A stretch of DNA of 64,000 nucleotides from Elusimicrobiota bacterium (GTDB taxonomy: Bacteria > Elusimicrobiota > Elusimicrobia > UBA1565 > UBA9628), in assembly GCA_016191335.1 (NCBI GenBank), contig JACPOW010000011.1:23618-87617 (forward strand), read 5' to 3'. Positions 19,614 to 28,041 of the stretch are shown here, piece by piece. Numbering within the stretch: position 1 is the stretch's first letter; each line of letters begins with the position of its first letter. Both the position numbers and the translations under genes were made by a program. A model generated the notes under the pieces. That model searched no databases. It was given only the letters and a program-made list of their open reading frames with translations, and was not told the origin of the DNA.

Positions 19614-21833
19614 GTGAAGCGTTCCAAAAAGCAAAGACTCGCGGAGATAACCACGACTGTCCCCGATTTCCCTCTATGGGGAATGATCGTCGTCTTTGCC
19701 TGGACAGGACTCGTCGCGGTTTGGTTTTTCAAGCAGGCCAAGATTCCCGTTGCGCTGATCCTCAATCAGTGGCTGAACTCACCGTGGGCAGTGCTTCCGA
19801 CTTTGGATGCCTCGCTGCGGCACGCGAAGCATTTTGCGGCGCTGGCAGGAGTGACGATCGCGCTTCTGGCGATCGGTCGCCGTCTCCTGGGCCTGGCGGG
19901 CGTCAGGCTCCATAACGCTTGGGAAGAGCTCGCGCTGAGCTTCGGGCTGGGCTATGGCGCGGCCGGCACGGTCCTGCTCCTGATGGGATTGGCCGGGCTC
20001 TGGTCGCGCGGCGTGCTGCTGGGCCTGCTGGCGGCAGCGCTCATCCTGGCCGCGCTCGACGGTTGGAGCCGCTATCGACGCGGCGAGTCGGCTCCCGCGG
20101 ATGGTAAAGCCGAACGATTCGACATTCCCAGCCTGTACGCGATCACCGGCGTTATCTTCGTCTGGCTCTGCACGGCGCGCTACGCGCTGATGCCCGAGAC
20201 CTTTTACGACGCCCTCCAGTATCACCTCGGCCTTCCCTCGATGTTCCTCCAACAAGGGAGAATCTTCCCGACGCCCGAGATCTCCTATTCAGGCATCCCA
20301 GGACTTCCGCAGATGCTGTACGGATGGGCGCTGGCCTTGGACTCTTGGGGAATCACGGCCTACCTGCTCCATCACAGCATGGCCCTGTGGGTCGGGATAG
20401 GAATGATCGGCTATTCGCGACGAGTCGGACGCGCTGCGGCCGGCCCCCTGGCGGCGGCGGCATTTTTCATCGTGCCGGTCGTTTTGACGGAGAGCTTCAG
20501 CGTCTCGGTCGGCATGGAGTGGGCGCTGCTCGAACTGTGCTGGTTCGCCTCGCTGGTCTACGCGCTCGCCGAGCCCCCGGGAGGCGCGGGCAGGAGGGCT
20601 TGGCTGATCGTCTCCGGGGCCTTCCTGGGCTTTGCCATGGCGACGAAATACCAAGCCTGGCTGCTTCCCGTCGCGATGGCCCCGCTGCTCTTCCTGCGCT
20701 TCTCGCCGCCGCCGACCGATACCCCGTCCGAGCCCGGCCGCTTGCACGGCGCGAGCGTCAATGAACTCCTTTGGGTCCTGGGGGTCGCCGCGGCGGTCCT
20801 AGCCCCGTGGGTCCTGAAGAACGTCTGGTTCTACAAGAACCCACTCTATCCCTTTTTCCACGAATTCTTCGTCGGCAAGGCGGACTTCATCCCAAACTGG
20901 CGCGGAATGGCCGCGGGCGGCATGAGCAAGAACTATTCATTGCTCAGCCTTTCGGGCTGGATGAGCTACGCTGCATTTCCCGCGCGCTTCCTTTTCTTGA
21001 AGGACATGTTCCAGTCCACCGGGCTCTTCGTCGCCTGCCTGACGCCGCTCGTGTTCTTGGCGAAGCTCCGGGACAGCGAGCGCTTGCTGGCGTGGACAGC
21101 GCTGCTTTCGTGGTTGTCCCTGAGCCTGCTGACGGAGATCACGCGCTACTTCATCCCGCATCTCGCCCTGGCGACGATACTCGTCTCCTGCGTCATCACA
21201 CAGATGCGGCCGCCCGCTTTCAGGACCGCCCTCTTGTGGGTCGCAGGCGCATGCTGCGCGGTCTATGGTCTGTTATGGGTGGGTCTCGCCGTGGATCAAG
21301 CCAAGCTCGGCGTCTACATGGGGAAAAAGGGCTTCAGCGAATATCTCACCCACTACGTCGTCTCCTACGTCAGCCCGCCCTACTCCGGTATCGAGTACAT
21401 CAACGAGCACACGCCCAAGGACAGCGGCGTCATCCTCTACGGCGATCCGCGAGGCTTTTATCTGCGCCGCCGATACAGAACGGCGTCCGACGACAACCCG
21501 TCCCTACTCGAGCTTTGGGCCGACCGCAGCGCCACCCCGGAGGATTTGCGGAGGCGGCTGAGGGCCGAGAGGCTGGACTACGTCCTGATCAACCTCAGTG
21601 AGATGGAGCGAAGGCGCTTGTGGGCGAATGTGCCGCCCTCCACATTCTTGAAGTTGGCGGCCTTCTGGAGGCGTTACGCCGTGCGGGAATTTGAAGTGAA
21701 GGTTTATCCTGAACGATGGGTCGCCGTTTACCGCGTCCTGGACGAGAACGAGGCCTCTCGTCCTCACCCGGCGGACCCGCTGTTTGACGGGCTGCTGAAC
21801 CGCTTTTCGATACCGCAACCTTCTCTTCGATGA
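19614..21833 (+). CDS. GT-C fold membrane glycosyltransferase-like protein (ArnT/PMT superfamily)
   Basis: A 739-residue protein with about 11-12 hydrophobic segments and the acidic loop pattern of lipid-phosphosugar-dependent GT-C enzymes: ETFYDALQYHLGLPSMFL after the first helices, with an aspartate in the position expected for catalysis. A soluble C-terminal portion (~570-739) is periplasmic in this family. Likely transfers sugar from a polyprenyl-linked donor to a lipid or surface protein; the acceptor is unknown. The start is GTG at 19614; ATG at 19683 is an alternative but would cut the cytoplasmic tail. Its position next to giant surface proteins makes protein glycosylation conceivable (inference). 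Confidence 0.75.
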   Translation: MKRSKKQRLAEITTTVPDFPLWGMIVVFAWTGLVAVWFFKQAKIPVALILNQWLNSPWAVLPTLDASLRHAKHFAALAGVTIALLAIGRRLLGLAGVRLHNAWEELALSFGLGYGAAGTVLLLMGLAGLWSRGVLLGLLAAALILAALDGWSRYRRGESAPADGKAERFDIPSLYAITGVIFVWLCTARYALMPETFYDALQYHLGLPSMFLQQGRIFPTPEISYSGIPGLPQMLYGWALALDSWGITAYLLHHSMALWVGIGMIGYSRRVGRAAAGPLAAAAFFIVPVVLTESFSVSVGMEWALLELCWFASLVYALAEPPGGAGRRAWLIVSGAFLGFAMATKYQAWLLPVAMAPLLFLRFSPPPTDTPSEPGRLHGASVNELLWVLGVAAAVLAPWVLKNVWFYKNPLYPFFHEFFVGKADFIPNWRGMAAGGMSKNYSLLSLSGWMSYAAFPARFLFLKDMFQSTGLFVACLTPLVFLAKLRDSERLLAWTALLSWLSLSLLTEITRYFIPHLALATILVSCVITQMRPPAFRTALLWVAGACCAVYGLLWVGLAVDQAKLGVYMGKKGFSEYLTHYVVSYVSPPYSGIEYINEHTPKDSGVILYGDPRGFYLRRRYRTASDDNPSLLELWADRSATPEDLRRRLRAERLDYVLINLSEMERRRLWANVPPSTFLKLAAFWRRYAVREFEVKVYPERWVAVYRVLDENEASRPHPADPLFDGLLNRFSIPQPSLR

Positions 21834-21912
21834 AGATCAGAGTTGCCCGTCATCGCTTTGCCACGTGCGGCCAATGACGTCCACTAAATAGAACGCCGGT
21901 GGTACCGACACA

Positions 21913-22317
21913 TCAGCGTCGTAAAAGGGCCTTAAGCCTCGCCATGAATACCTCGACTTGGAACGGCTTGGTCAAATAGTCGTCGGCGCCGCTTTCCAGT
22001 GCGCGAGCCTGATCCTCGCCCCTTGATCTGCCGCTGACCACCATGACGCGGATATCCCGCGTCTTCGGATGGGCGCGTAGAGCCTTCAAGAGCTCAGTCC
22101 CATTGATCGCGGGAAGATCCCAGTCCAATATCGCCGCTTCTATGCTTCCGTCCCGCAGGCGCTCACGCGCGGCGGACGCGCTCTTCTCGAAACGACAGGC
22201 GAACTCCTCCTTGTGCCTTCGGAACAGAGCTTTGTAGAAATTTCGGATCAAGTCGTCGTCTTGGACGACCAAGATACGGTGGGGACGCGTGCCGTCTCTA
22301 GGTGAAGGACTGGGCAT
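21913..22317 (-). CDS. REC-only response regulator
   Basis: A single receiver domain of 134 residues. The acidic pocket is in ILVVQDDDLIRNFY, the phosphoacceptor Asp in AAILDWDLPAINGTELL, the Thr/Ser at VMVVSGR and the conserved Lys in DDYLTKPF. No output domain, so it acts as a phosphorelay intermediate or through protein contact. Close paralogue of the gene at 23806-24225. Preceded by the 19-bp motif at 22369-22387, about 50 nt upstream of the ATG, which points to shared regulation with the paralogue and the radical SAM gene. An RBS (GGAG) is visible before the ATG. Confidence 0.92.
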   Translation of the reverse strand: MPSPSPRDGTRPHRILVVQDDDLIRNFYKALFRRHKEEFACRFEKSASAARERLRDGSIEAAILDWDLPAINGTELLKALRAHPKTRDIRVMVVSGRSRGEDQARALESGADDYLTKPFQVEVFMARLKALLRR

Positions 22318-22368
22318 CTTTGAACTCCGTGCTATCCGCCGCGGCGGTTATCGGCACTTCACCCTCCC

Positions 22369-22387
22369 GTGATCAATTTTTATGCTG
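22369..22387 (-). promoter_or_regulatory. Variant -24/-12-like promoter motif, copy 1
   Basis: The plus strand reads GTGATCAATTTTTATGCTG. On the coding (minus) strand this is CAGCATAAAAATTGATCAC, which can be split as CAGCATA-AAAA-TTGAT: the same 7+4+5 spacing as the sigma-54 consensus TGGCACG-N4-TTGCW, keeping GCA and TTG. It lies upstream of the REC gene at 21913-22317. Identical to copy 2 and one base different from copy 3. Confidence 0.65.
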
Positions 22388-22437
22388 CTTTGGGGGCAAA
22401 GGGTCAGCGCAACCGATCCTAAATTCGACCATCGGGC

Positions 22438-22466
22438 TTGACTGCCGGCTGAAATCGCCTTATCCT
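22438..22466 (+). promoter_or_regulatory. Sigma-70 type promoter for the alpha-CTD/sigma-4/HARE gene
   Basis: TTGACT (22438-22443), a 17-bp spacer and TATCCT (22461-22466), ending 25 bp before the ATG at 22492. Good match for the -35, fair for the -10. Confidence 0.5.
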
Positions 22467-22491
22467 CGCATGACCCGGAAATATCAGGCCC

Positions 22492-23802
22492 ATGGAATCG
22501 GAAGTGACAATCCTCAGGCGTTCATTATCTGATGCCGAGGCCGCTATCGCGGCGGCGAAGCCTCTGGACGACCTGCCGCTTCAGCGGCTTCTCCTCAAGG
22601 CGCTGGCCGCGAAGGGACTGCGGACCGTCGGCGACTTGGCCGCCGCGCCGTTGGAGAGCCTCGTGCTGGGACCCTTCCAGATCCGCCGCGTGAGACAGGC
22701 TCTCCTCCTGGCCATCGCCGATGACGATACCCCGGCGCGCCTGGCGGAGACAGCCCTCGCGCGGCTGCCCGAGCGCGTCTGCGAGTTATTGGGACGGCTC
22801 GAGGACCGTCGGCGCGCCGTCATCGAAAAGGCTCACGGTCTTTGGGATGGGCATCCTATGGAGCGCACGCGAATATCAAGGACTCTGGGGCTCGCCAATC
22901 GCACCGTCCAGAGCGACATCGAGCGGGGGACGGCCGATCTGAGACGACTGCTCAAACCCGAGTCCGAGGAGTTCAAGCGCGCGCTCCGTTCGATCTATCT
23001 CAGACTTCTCGCCGCACGTCAGGGCATGGCCGGAATCCACGAGTGGAAGGCCACGACCTCCGTCCTCTGCAGAGGGCAGGAGTCGGCCGGTTTGGCCTTC
23101 GCTTTCCTCTGTCGCATCTCGGAGGTCAAGCCCGAGTTCCTGGTCACTATCGGCCTTGACGATGTGTGCTACGAGAGCGCCACGATCAAGTTCCGCCACG
23201 ATCAGATCATAGACGTCACCAAGGCCGCGCTGTTGAACCTTGGCCGGCCGGTGCCTCTCGACGAACTCGGGACGTTGCTCCGGAAGAAGAATCGCATCGA
23301 GACGACGCCCGATTTTCTGCGCCGGTGCTTTGAGCTCTCGCGCGAGCTCGGCCTCGAGAAAAGCGGCTCGGTCGGGCTGCGGAGCTGGTCCTACTTCGAC
23401 GCGGACAGCCTTCACGCCATGGCGCACGCGGCGTTGGTCGCGATCGGCAGGCCGGCGCATCACGACAAGATCGCCGCGAAAGTGGCCGAACTCTACCCTC
23501 ACCGCGCGCCCATAAATCCGGTCAGCGTCCATACGATGCTCGCCATCCACAAGGAGGAATTCGTCCATGCGCGGCATGGCGGCATCTTCGGTCTGCCGGA
23601 GTGGGAGGAGCGGGCGGTGACGAGCCTCAAGGACTTTCTCGTTGAGTTCCTGCGAGAGAAAGACGGCCGGGCCACGCGCCAGGACATGCTCGCCGCCGCG
23701 CGGGCGAAGGGCTACAAGCCATCGTCCGTCAGCTCGATCCTCAACGCGAACAAGGGGCTGTTCAGGCGCGCGAAGTGGGGGGAGTGGGAGTTGGCGCGAT
23801 AG
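22492..23802 (+). CDS. Transcription regulator fusing RNAP alpha-CTD-like, sigma-70 region 4-like and HARE-type winged-helix domains
   Basis: Residues ~22-75 (PLDDLPLQRLLLKALAAKGL then RTVGDLAAAPLESL) follow the alpha-CTD helix-hairpin-helix pattern PVDDLxLxxRxxNxLxxxGI-GDL. Residues ~85-160 (LEDRRRAVIEKAHGLWDG, then ISRTLGLANRTVQSDIERG) match sigma-70 region 4. From ~235 there are two or three winged-helix units; residues ~300-375 (DADSLHAMAHAALVAIGRPA) fit the HARE-HTH seen in RNA polymerase delta. All three module types contact RNA polymerase or promoter DNA, so a nucleoid or promoter regulator is likely. No catalytic sigma region 2 is present, so it is not a complete sigma factor. It sits between two REC genes and converges with the second. 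Confidence 0.8.
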   Translation: MESEVTILRRSLSDAEAAIAAAKPLDDLPLQRLLLKALAAKGLRTVGDLAAAPLESLVLGPFQIRRVRQALLLAIADDDTPARLAETALARLPERVCELLGRLEDRRRAVIEKAHGLWDGHPMERTRISRTLGLANRTVQSDIERGTADLRRLLKPESEEFKRALRSIYLRLLAARQGMAGIHEWKATTSVLCRGQESAGLAFAFLCRISEVKPEFLVTIGLDDVCYESATIKFRHDQIIDVTKAALLNLGRPVPLDELGTLLRKKNRIETTPDFLRRCFELSRELGLEKSGSVGLRSWSYFDADSLHAMAHAALVAIGRPAHHDKIAAKVAELYPHRAPINPVSVHTMLAIHKEEFVHARHGGIFGLPEWEERAVTSLKDFLVEFLREKDGRATRQDMLAAARAKGYKPSSVSSILNANKGLFRRAKWGEWELAR

Positions 23803-23805
23803 GAG

Positions 23806-24225
23806 TCAGAGACCGCCTGCGCCCCGGAGAAGGCTCCGGATACGATCCAGAAAGGCCGCGACATCGAACGGCTTCGAGAAGTAGTCGCTGGCTCCGTTCT
23901 TGAGGGCGATGTCCATATAGCCGGGCCCGGTGCGCCCGCTGACCATCATGATCGGCAGCGCCTTCGTGGTTGGATGAGAGCGGAGAGCCTTCAACAGGTT
24001 GATTCCGTTGACCCCAGGCAGGTCCCAGTCCGTGATGATCGCGTCCACACGGTTCTCGCGCAGATAATCCAGCGCACCCTCGGCGTTCTCCTCCAAGTGA
24101 TAATCCAGATCGCGCGCGTGGCTTTTAAATAGGCGCTCATAGAAGACCCACATCAGCTTGTCGTCTTCGACGATCAGGACTCGGCGGTGTGCCGGACCCT
24201 CCCGGAGGGAGAATTCGTTCGACAT
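23806..24225 (-). CDS. REC-only response regulator (second copy)
   Basis: I chose ATG at 24225 (MSNEFSLREG) because GAGAGG precedes it by 6 nt; the longer TTG start in the ORF track at 24276 lies inside the promoter-like motif. The receiver has VLIVEDDKLMWVFYERLF, phospho-Asp in AIITDWDLPGVNGINLL, MMVSGR and DYFSKPFD. It shares long identity with the REC at 21913-22317 and the same upstream 19-bp motif. Convergent with the fusion regulator, 3 nt apart. Probably a phosphorelay shuttle for the hybrid kinase at 25070-27106 (inference). Confidence 0.92.
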   Translation of the reverse strand: MSNEFSLREGPAHRRVLIVEDDKLMWVFYERLFKSHARDLDYHLEENAEGALDYLRENRVDAIITDWDLPGVNGINLLKALRSHPTTKALPIMMVSGRTGPGYMDIALKNGASDYFSKPFDVAAFLDRIRSLLRGAGGL

Positions 24226-24268
24226 GGATGGCCTCTCATTCGTCGTCGGCTCGCGACGTTTCACTCCG

Positions 24269-24287
24269 GTGATCAATTTTTATGCTG
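24269..24287 (-). promoter_or_regulatory. Variant -24/-12-like promoter motif, copy 2
   Basis: GTGATCAATTTTTATGCTG on the plus strand, identical to copy 1. It lies ~45 nt upstream of the chosen ATG of the minus-strand REC gene, so a transcript starting ~12 nt downstream of the TTG element would have a ~34-nt leader. Confidence 0.65.
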
Positions 24288-24389
24288 TTGGATAGGACTT
24301 TTGGCCCCCGGATGAAGGAGGACCAATGCCCCTGTAAAGTCCGTAGCGCCCGACCTACACTGAAACAGACGCACGCAGGACCTGTGTAG

Positions 24390-24443
24390 CCTGGGGAATC
24401 GGCCTCGGGGTATCCACGATCCCGCCGAAACGGGATGAGACCA
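24390..24443 (+). ncRNA. Structured RNA-like element, copy A (candidate riboswitch/attenuator)
   Basis: A 54-nt block shared with copy B at 29826-29879. Common parts are CGGGGTATCCACGATCC, a hairpin with a CCGAAA loop (stem sequence differs but pairing is kept: ATCCCG/CGGGAT here), then GATGARACCA running straight into an intrinsic terminator. The compensatory difference in the stem argues for RNA structure. A further ~60 nt upstream also looks paired. The next gene starts 86 nt downstream with its own RBS after the terminator, the usual layout of a termination-controlling leader. I cannot match it to a known riboswitch class. Confidence 0.6.
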
Positions 24444-24476
24444 CGGGAAACGACTACAATCGTTTCCCGTTTTTTA
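24444..24476 (+). terminator. Intrinsic terminator following RNA element A
   Basis: Perfect stem CGGGAAACGA / TCGTTTCCCG with a 6-nt loop followed by six T residues. It lies between RNA element A and the gene at 24529. Confidence 0.9.
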
Positions 24477-24528
24477 TTGTCCGGTGCCGTGCCGGGCCTT
24501 AAGGAACGGGGACAGGTGGGAGGTTCCT

Positions 24529-25023
24529 ATGGTTCGCAGTAGCATGTCGGAGTTGGTTAGTTCTGAATCGTCCCCGTCCGGTCACGCCGCAGAATGGCAT
24601 AGGAGGCCTGTTGATAGGTCTGAGGCGCACCAGTTCAATCAGGTGCTCCAGCGCGCGGAGGCTCCGAGCGTGGCCGGTGTTGGCCGCAGCCAATGGAGTT
24701 ATCTATTGGCGCTGGTCTGCTCAGAGTACGCCTACTGCACGATGTACGGCGTCAACATCGTAGATGGAAACATCGTCTCTTGCGAGAACATCCAGCGCAG
24801 CCTGACGTTCGGCCCCGCATCGGCAGGCGGGGAGGCGGCGCCGACCTTCGATGAATATTGGGACGCCCTGCGAACCCTGTGCTTCCGTGTCCGCAACGGG
24901 CGATTAGCTGAGTTGCGGTTCAATCGCGGAAGGCCGATAAGCGCGAAAACGAGCGAAGGAGGCCGACGCTTCAAGCGGTTGGTGAAGGAGCGTGAGGCCG
25001 GTCCAGGTTCAACCGCCGCTTAG
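24529..25023 (+). CDS. Hypothetical protein downstream of RNA element A
   Basis: I chose the ATG at 24529, which follows GGGAGG by 5 nt; the GTG at 24484 overlaps no RBS. It has 164 residues, no signal peptide and no family I recognise. A central part (SQWSYLLALVCSEYAYC) is hydrophobic and cysteine-containing; the C-terminus is Arg/Lys-rich (GGRRFKRLVKER). Expression is probably conditional because a terminator separates it from its leader RNA. Convergent with the hybrid kinase gene. Confidence 0.6.
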   Translation: MVRSSMSELVSSESSPSGHAAEWHRRPVDRSEAHQFNQVLQRAEAPSVAGVGRSQWSYLLALVCSEYAYCTMYGVNIVDGNIVSCENIQRSLTFGPASAGGEAAPTFDEYWDALRTLCFRVRNGRLAELRFNRGRPISAKTSEGGRRFKRLVKEREAGPGSTAA

Positions 25024-25069
25024 TACGCGATCCGCGGGCGAATTCCCGTCCCACCATGAAAGGGGCGTT

Positions 25070-27106
25070 TCATGCGCTCCAGGGCGGCTCCTTGCCGACC
25101 ACGGCTCGGAGATGTTTGAGGCTTGTGAATTTCTCCGGGGGGTGCCCCGAGGCGAGATATATCTCGCTGAAACCCAGAGAGTGAATCCACAGCGACACCG
25201 CGGCTCCATCCAGACCGCCCGACAGGTTCACGTCCATGTAAATCGGCGTCCGCCTGTCGATCTCGCCGGACTCGCGCATGAAAGCCGCCGGGGAGGGGAA
25301 GGTGCGCAGCGTCTTCCCAAAATCGGAAGCCGCATTCTCCCATGTCATTCTGGTCAGGGGATCGTCGTCGATCAGGACGGCGTCAAGCCGCGGAGTCGCG
25401 GAGCCGTCGGCCGGAGCGGAGGCGACCACCCTGAGAGGGACCAGCAGCGCGGATTCTTTCGGGAGCATGCGGATTCCGAGCCGCTGGCATTCTTCCAGGA
25501 CTTTGACGTCGCCATGCCGTCCCGTGACCAATATCGCGCGCCTTTCAAGACCGAGTTCCGTGGCAAGGCTTAGGCCCGTCTCCGGGACGCCGGATAAATC
25601 GTGGTCCAGAAGAAACAGCGCGCGTGAAGCGTCGGCGGGGTGCTTCTTGGTCCAGTCTCGAAGATCCTGTGGCGTAAAAAAGCCGAGGACTTCGACGGCT
25701 TGCCCGTCGGAGCCCAGAGCTTGCAAACGGCTTCGCCAGACTTGGTGGATGCCTTCCTCGTCGTCGAGAATCACGACAACGCCGCCCCGAGCAGGAGCGA
25801 CCTCCGGAACGAACCAGCCCGGCGCGGACGCCGCCGGCAGAGCTAAAGTCACGGTCGTTCCTTCGCCGAATTCCGAGGCGATCTTCAATCGGCCGCCCCA
25901 GGACTCGGCGCTGGCTCGGGCGTGGTGAAGCCCCAAGCCCGAGCCGCCGGATTTGCCGAAGCTGACGCCGCGCTGACCGAGTTTCGCGAGCACATCCGGC
26001 GGAATGCCCTTGCCGTCGTCATTCACCGCGACGAGGATCTGGCCGTCCAACGCGGAAGCGGTCACGCGAACCGTGCCCGGACTCGCGCCCAGCGCTTCCA
26101 CGGCGTTGTTGATGAGGTTGGAGAGAACGCGCTTGAACTCCACGGGTTCGACCCGGACGAAGAGCCCGTAGGAGGCGGCGTCATCGGACGATTTGATGCC
26201 GATGACTGAGTCGGGTCCCAACGCCAAGCGCTTCTCGGAGATGATGGGCTCGATCAAGCTCGACAGCAATTGCGCGGAGGAATTCGGGCTATTCACGACG
26301 GGGTCGTTTTCTCTTCGGCGCCGATCGAGAAGGCCGTTGGCGATGTCCCGGATGCGGCCAAGGGCGCTTCGAATCTGAAGGCGCTTCTTCTCGGGCAACG
26401 CGGCCATGTCGCCTGTCGTGGCCTCTAGCGCGGTAAGCGGCGACCGGATGTCGTGCGCCACCTGCTCGGCGAGTTCCGCCCGGGCGCGGGTGTCGATCAG
26501 TTGGCGCTCCTGCGCTTGAGCCTGATCGAGGCGCAATCGGATGTCCCGCATATCCGCCATGATGCCGATGAGGTCGCGTCCGGAGTCGATCTCCACCCCG
26601 GATTTCCTCAGGAATTCGACGAGCGCCGCGGTCGTGCGGCGCTCGAGACGCCGAACGAAAATAAGGGAGAGGCCTGAGATCAGGATATAGACGAAAAGCA
26701 CCGCCAAGAGGGGAGTGGTCGAGAAACGGAACGGGCGGCATATCGTGACCCGTGCCTCGCTTGCCGCTCCGGCGCCACCGAGCGTGTAGGTCGCGTCGCT
26801 GCAGTGGCCGGAGGAGGAGAGCGTGCCGAACTGGTAGGCTTCATCGGCGATATTCAAGCGGACGTGGAGATCGGAGAACTCCCGGCCGACGCCTTCGACG
26901 AAATCCCGGAATCGGCGGTTCTTGATGTCCTCGAAGCGCGACTTGGTCAGGATGACGGCTTGGCTCGCGACGAGGCGCTGGTTGTCGGCCTGGGCCTGCC
27001 GATAGAGCGTATACCAGCTGCTGGCCGCCAGAGAGACGAACAGCGCGTTGAAAATGAGCCAGACGCGCAGCGGCGAGATGAGCGTCAGGCGAGAGGATGG
27101 GGCCAA
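25070..27106 (-). CDS. Membrane hybrid histidine kinase with two receiver domains
   Basis: A TTG start preceded by GGAGGG (9 nt), overlapping the YcaO stop by 22 nt. Two TM helices (~14-34 and ~127-147) bracket a periplasmic sensor of ~90 residues with two cysteines. The DHp helix carries the H-box in EQVAHDIRSPLTALEATT; HATPase_c has NLINNAVEAL, DDGKGIP and GGSGLGLHHA. Two C-terminal REC-like domains follow: VVVILDDEEGIH with LFLLDHDLSG, and LDAVLIDDDPLTRMTW with IYMDVNLSGG. The second has the acidic triad but lacks an obvious conserved Lys near its end. It likely phosphorylates the REC-only proteins and perhaps the NtrC-like activator. Being co-translated with YcaO and a peptide-binding-type SBP suggests it senses or controls the peptide system. 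Confidence 0.9.
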   Translation of the reverse strand: MAPSSRLTLISPLRVWLIFNALFVSLAASSWYTLYRQAQADNQRLVASQAVILTKSRFEDIKNRRFRDFVEGVGREFSDLHVRLNIADEAYQFGTLSSSGHCSDATYTLGGAGAASEARVTICRPFRFSTTPLLAVLFVYILISGLSLIFVRRLERRTTAALVEFLRKSGVEIDSGRDLIGIMADMRDIRLRLDQAQAQERQLIDTRARAELAEQVAHDIRSPLTALEATTGDMAALPEKKRLQIRSALGRIRDIANGLLDRRRRENDPVVNSPNSSAQLLSSLIEPIISEKRLALGPDSVIGIKSSDDAASYGLFVRVEPVEFKRVLSNLINNAVEALGASPGTVRVTASALDGQILVAVNDDGKGIPPDVLAKLGQRGVSFGKSGGSGLGLHHARASAESWGGRLKIASEFGEGTTVTLALPAASAPGWFVPEVAPARGGVVVILDDEEGIHQVWRSRLQALGSDGQAVEVLGFFTPQDLRDWTKKHPADASRALFLLDHDLSGVPETGLSLATELGLERRAILVTGRHGDVKVLEECQRLGIRMLPKESALLVPLRVVASAPADGSATPRLDAVLIDDDPLTRMTWENAASDFGKTLRTFPSPAAFMRESGEIDRRTPIYMDVNLSGGLDGAAVSLWIHSLGFSEIYLASGHPPEKFTSLKHLRAVVGKEPPWSA

Positions 27107-28041
27107 GGATTGCCGCCCTCCTGAAGAGATTCTCGGCCCCAGCTGAGGACCGGCCAGCGCGGATTCTCGGCCGACGCGACGCAGGGGAACCCTTCGATGT
27201 CGACCAGGACGGCGGTCTCCGTGCCATCATAGCCGCCGAGCTCGATGCGCTCGGCCGGCGCGCCCGCCTCGTTCAAGAAATCGAAGGCGGCGAGGTTTGC
27301 CGGCTCCATGTAGAATTCTCTATGCGAGCGAGGAGAACCGCGCTCGGGGAGCGCCGCGTATGTGGCGGGCGATTGGTTCAGGACGAGGGCGGACCTAAGG
27401 AGCGAGCGAAGGACCTTGGTCTGGGCCTGACCCATAGCGACGCCCGCGCGCTGATAGACGCAGTCGAACAGCACTCCGCCGGATTTGCGGGTTCCCAGCC
27501 CGCAGATCACGTCTCCCAATTGTTTTTCTGACAGGCGAAACATCGCGATTTCCCACCCGAAGGCGTCGAGGGACGCGAGGAGAACGCGGTTCATGAGCCC
27601 GGTTGATCGGATCGGCACCCAACCCTTGCGGGCGTTCCACGCCGTCAGGTAGATCGCGCGCTCGATCAACTCGGCGCGCGCGGACGCTTCCGCCTCCTGC
27701 GGCGTCGCGCCGCAGGCGAAGCCGTTGCTGCTTCGCCGGGGCTTCCCGTCGCTGGTCGGCTCATCGCGCAGCAGGTCGAGCCACAGACGCTCCCAGGCCT
27801 CGGCGAAGGCCTGGGTGAGGGATTCCGTGTATAGCAGCCTGTCGCCGTAGCCGAAGGCCTCCCGGCCCATCCCGACGAGGCGGCACTCGACGACGGAGAT
27901 CGGAAGGAGCTTCGCGGGAACGGTGCGGATCGACCAGCTCAGCTTCTCCGCAAGGCCGGTCAGCGGGGACCTTATTTGCGCGGCGCCCTTGCGGATGAGG
28001 TTCAGGTCGAGGGACCAGCGGCTATTTCCACTGGACTTCAT
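27085..28041 (-). CDS. YcaO-family protein (divergent)
   Basis: A 318-residue protein carrying the YcaO signature SNGFACGATPQEAEASARAE followed by LIERAIYLTAW, and the later pattern GVAMGQAQTKVLRSLLRSAL that matches the second YcaO helix. YcaO enzymes use ATP to cyclodehydrate or thioamidate peptide backbones, usually in RiPP pathways. Several family positions are altered and there is no Pro-rich C-terminus (it ends in NPWPHPLA), so activity is not certain. It overlaps the SBP gene by 20 nt upstream and the kinase gene by 22 nt downstream, so all three are one translational unit. No adjacent E1-like or dehydrogenase gene is seen. Confidence 0.75.
   Translation of the reverse strand: MKSSGNSRWSLDLNLIRKGAAQIRSPLTGLAEKLSWSIRTVPAKLLPISVVECRLVGMGREAFGYGDRLLYTESLTQAFAEAWERLWLDLLRDEPTSDGKPRRSSNGFACGATPQEAEASARAELIERAIYLTAWNARKGWVPIRSTGLMNRVLLASLDAFGWEIAMFRLSEKQLGDVICGLGTRKSGGVLFDCVYQRAGVAMGQAQTKVLRSLLRSALVLNQSPATYAALPERGSPRSHREFYMEPANLAAFDFLNEAGAPAERIELGGYDGTETAVLVDIEGFPCVASAENPRWPVLSWGRESLQEGGNPWPHPLA

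Noticed and set aside
23806-24276. TTG start at 24276 for the second REC gene
   Set aside because: It lies within the promoter-like motif; ATG 24225 has a proper RBS.
24330-24443. Known riboswitch classes (c-di-GMP, glycine, cobalamin, TPP) or RNase P/SRP RNA for element A
   Set aside because: None of the conserved core strings of those RNAs is present; only the copy at 29826-29879 matches.
25055-25074. CATGAAA-GGGGCG-TTTCATG hairpin at the end of the kinase gene as a terminator
   Set aside because: Only 7 bp, overlaps the coding end and has no T tract.
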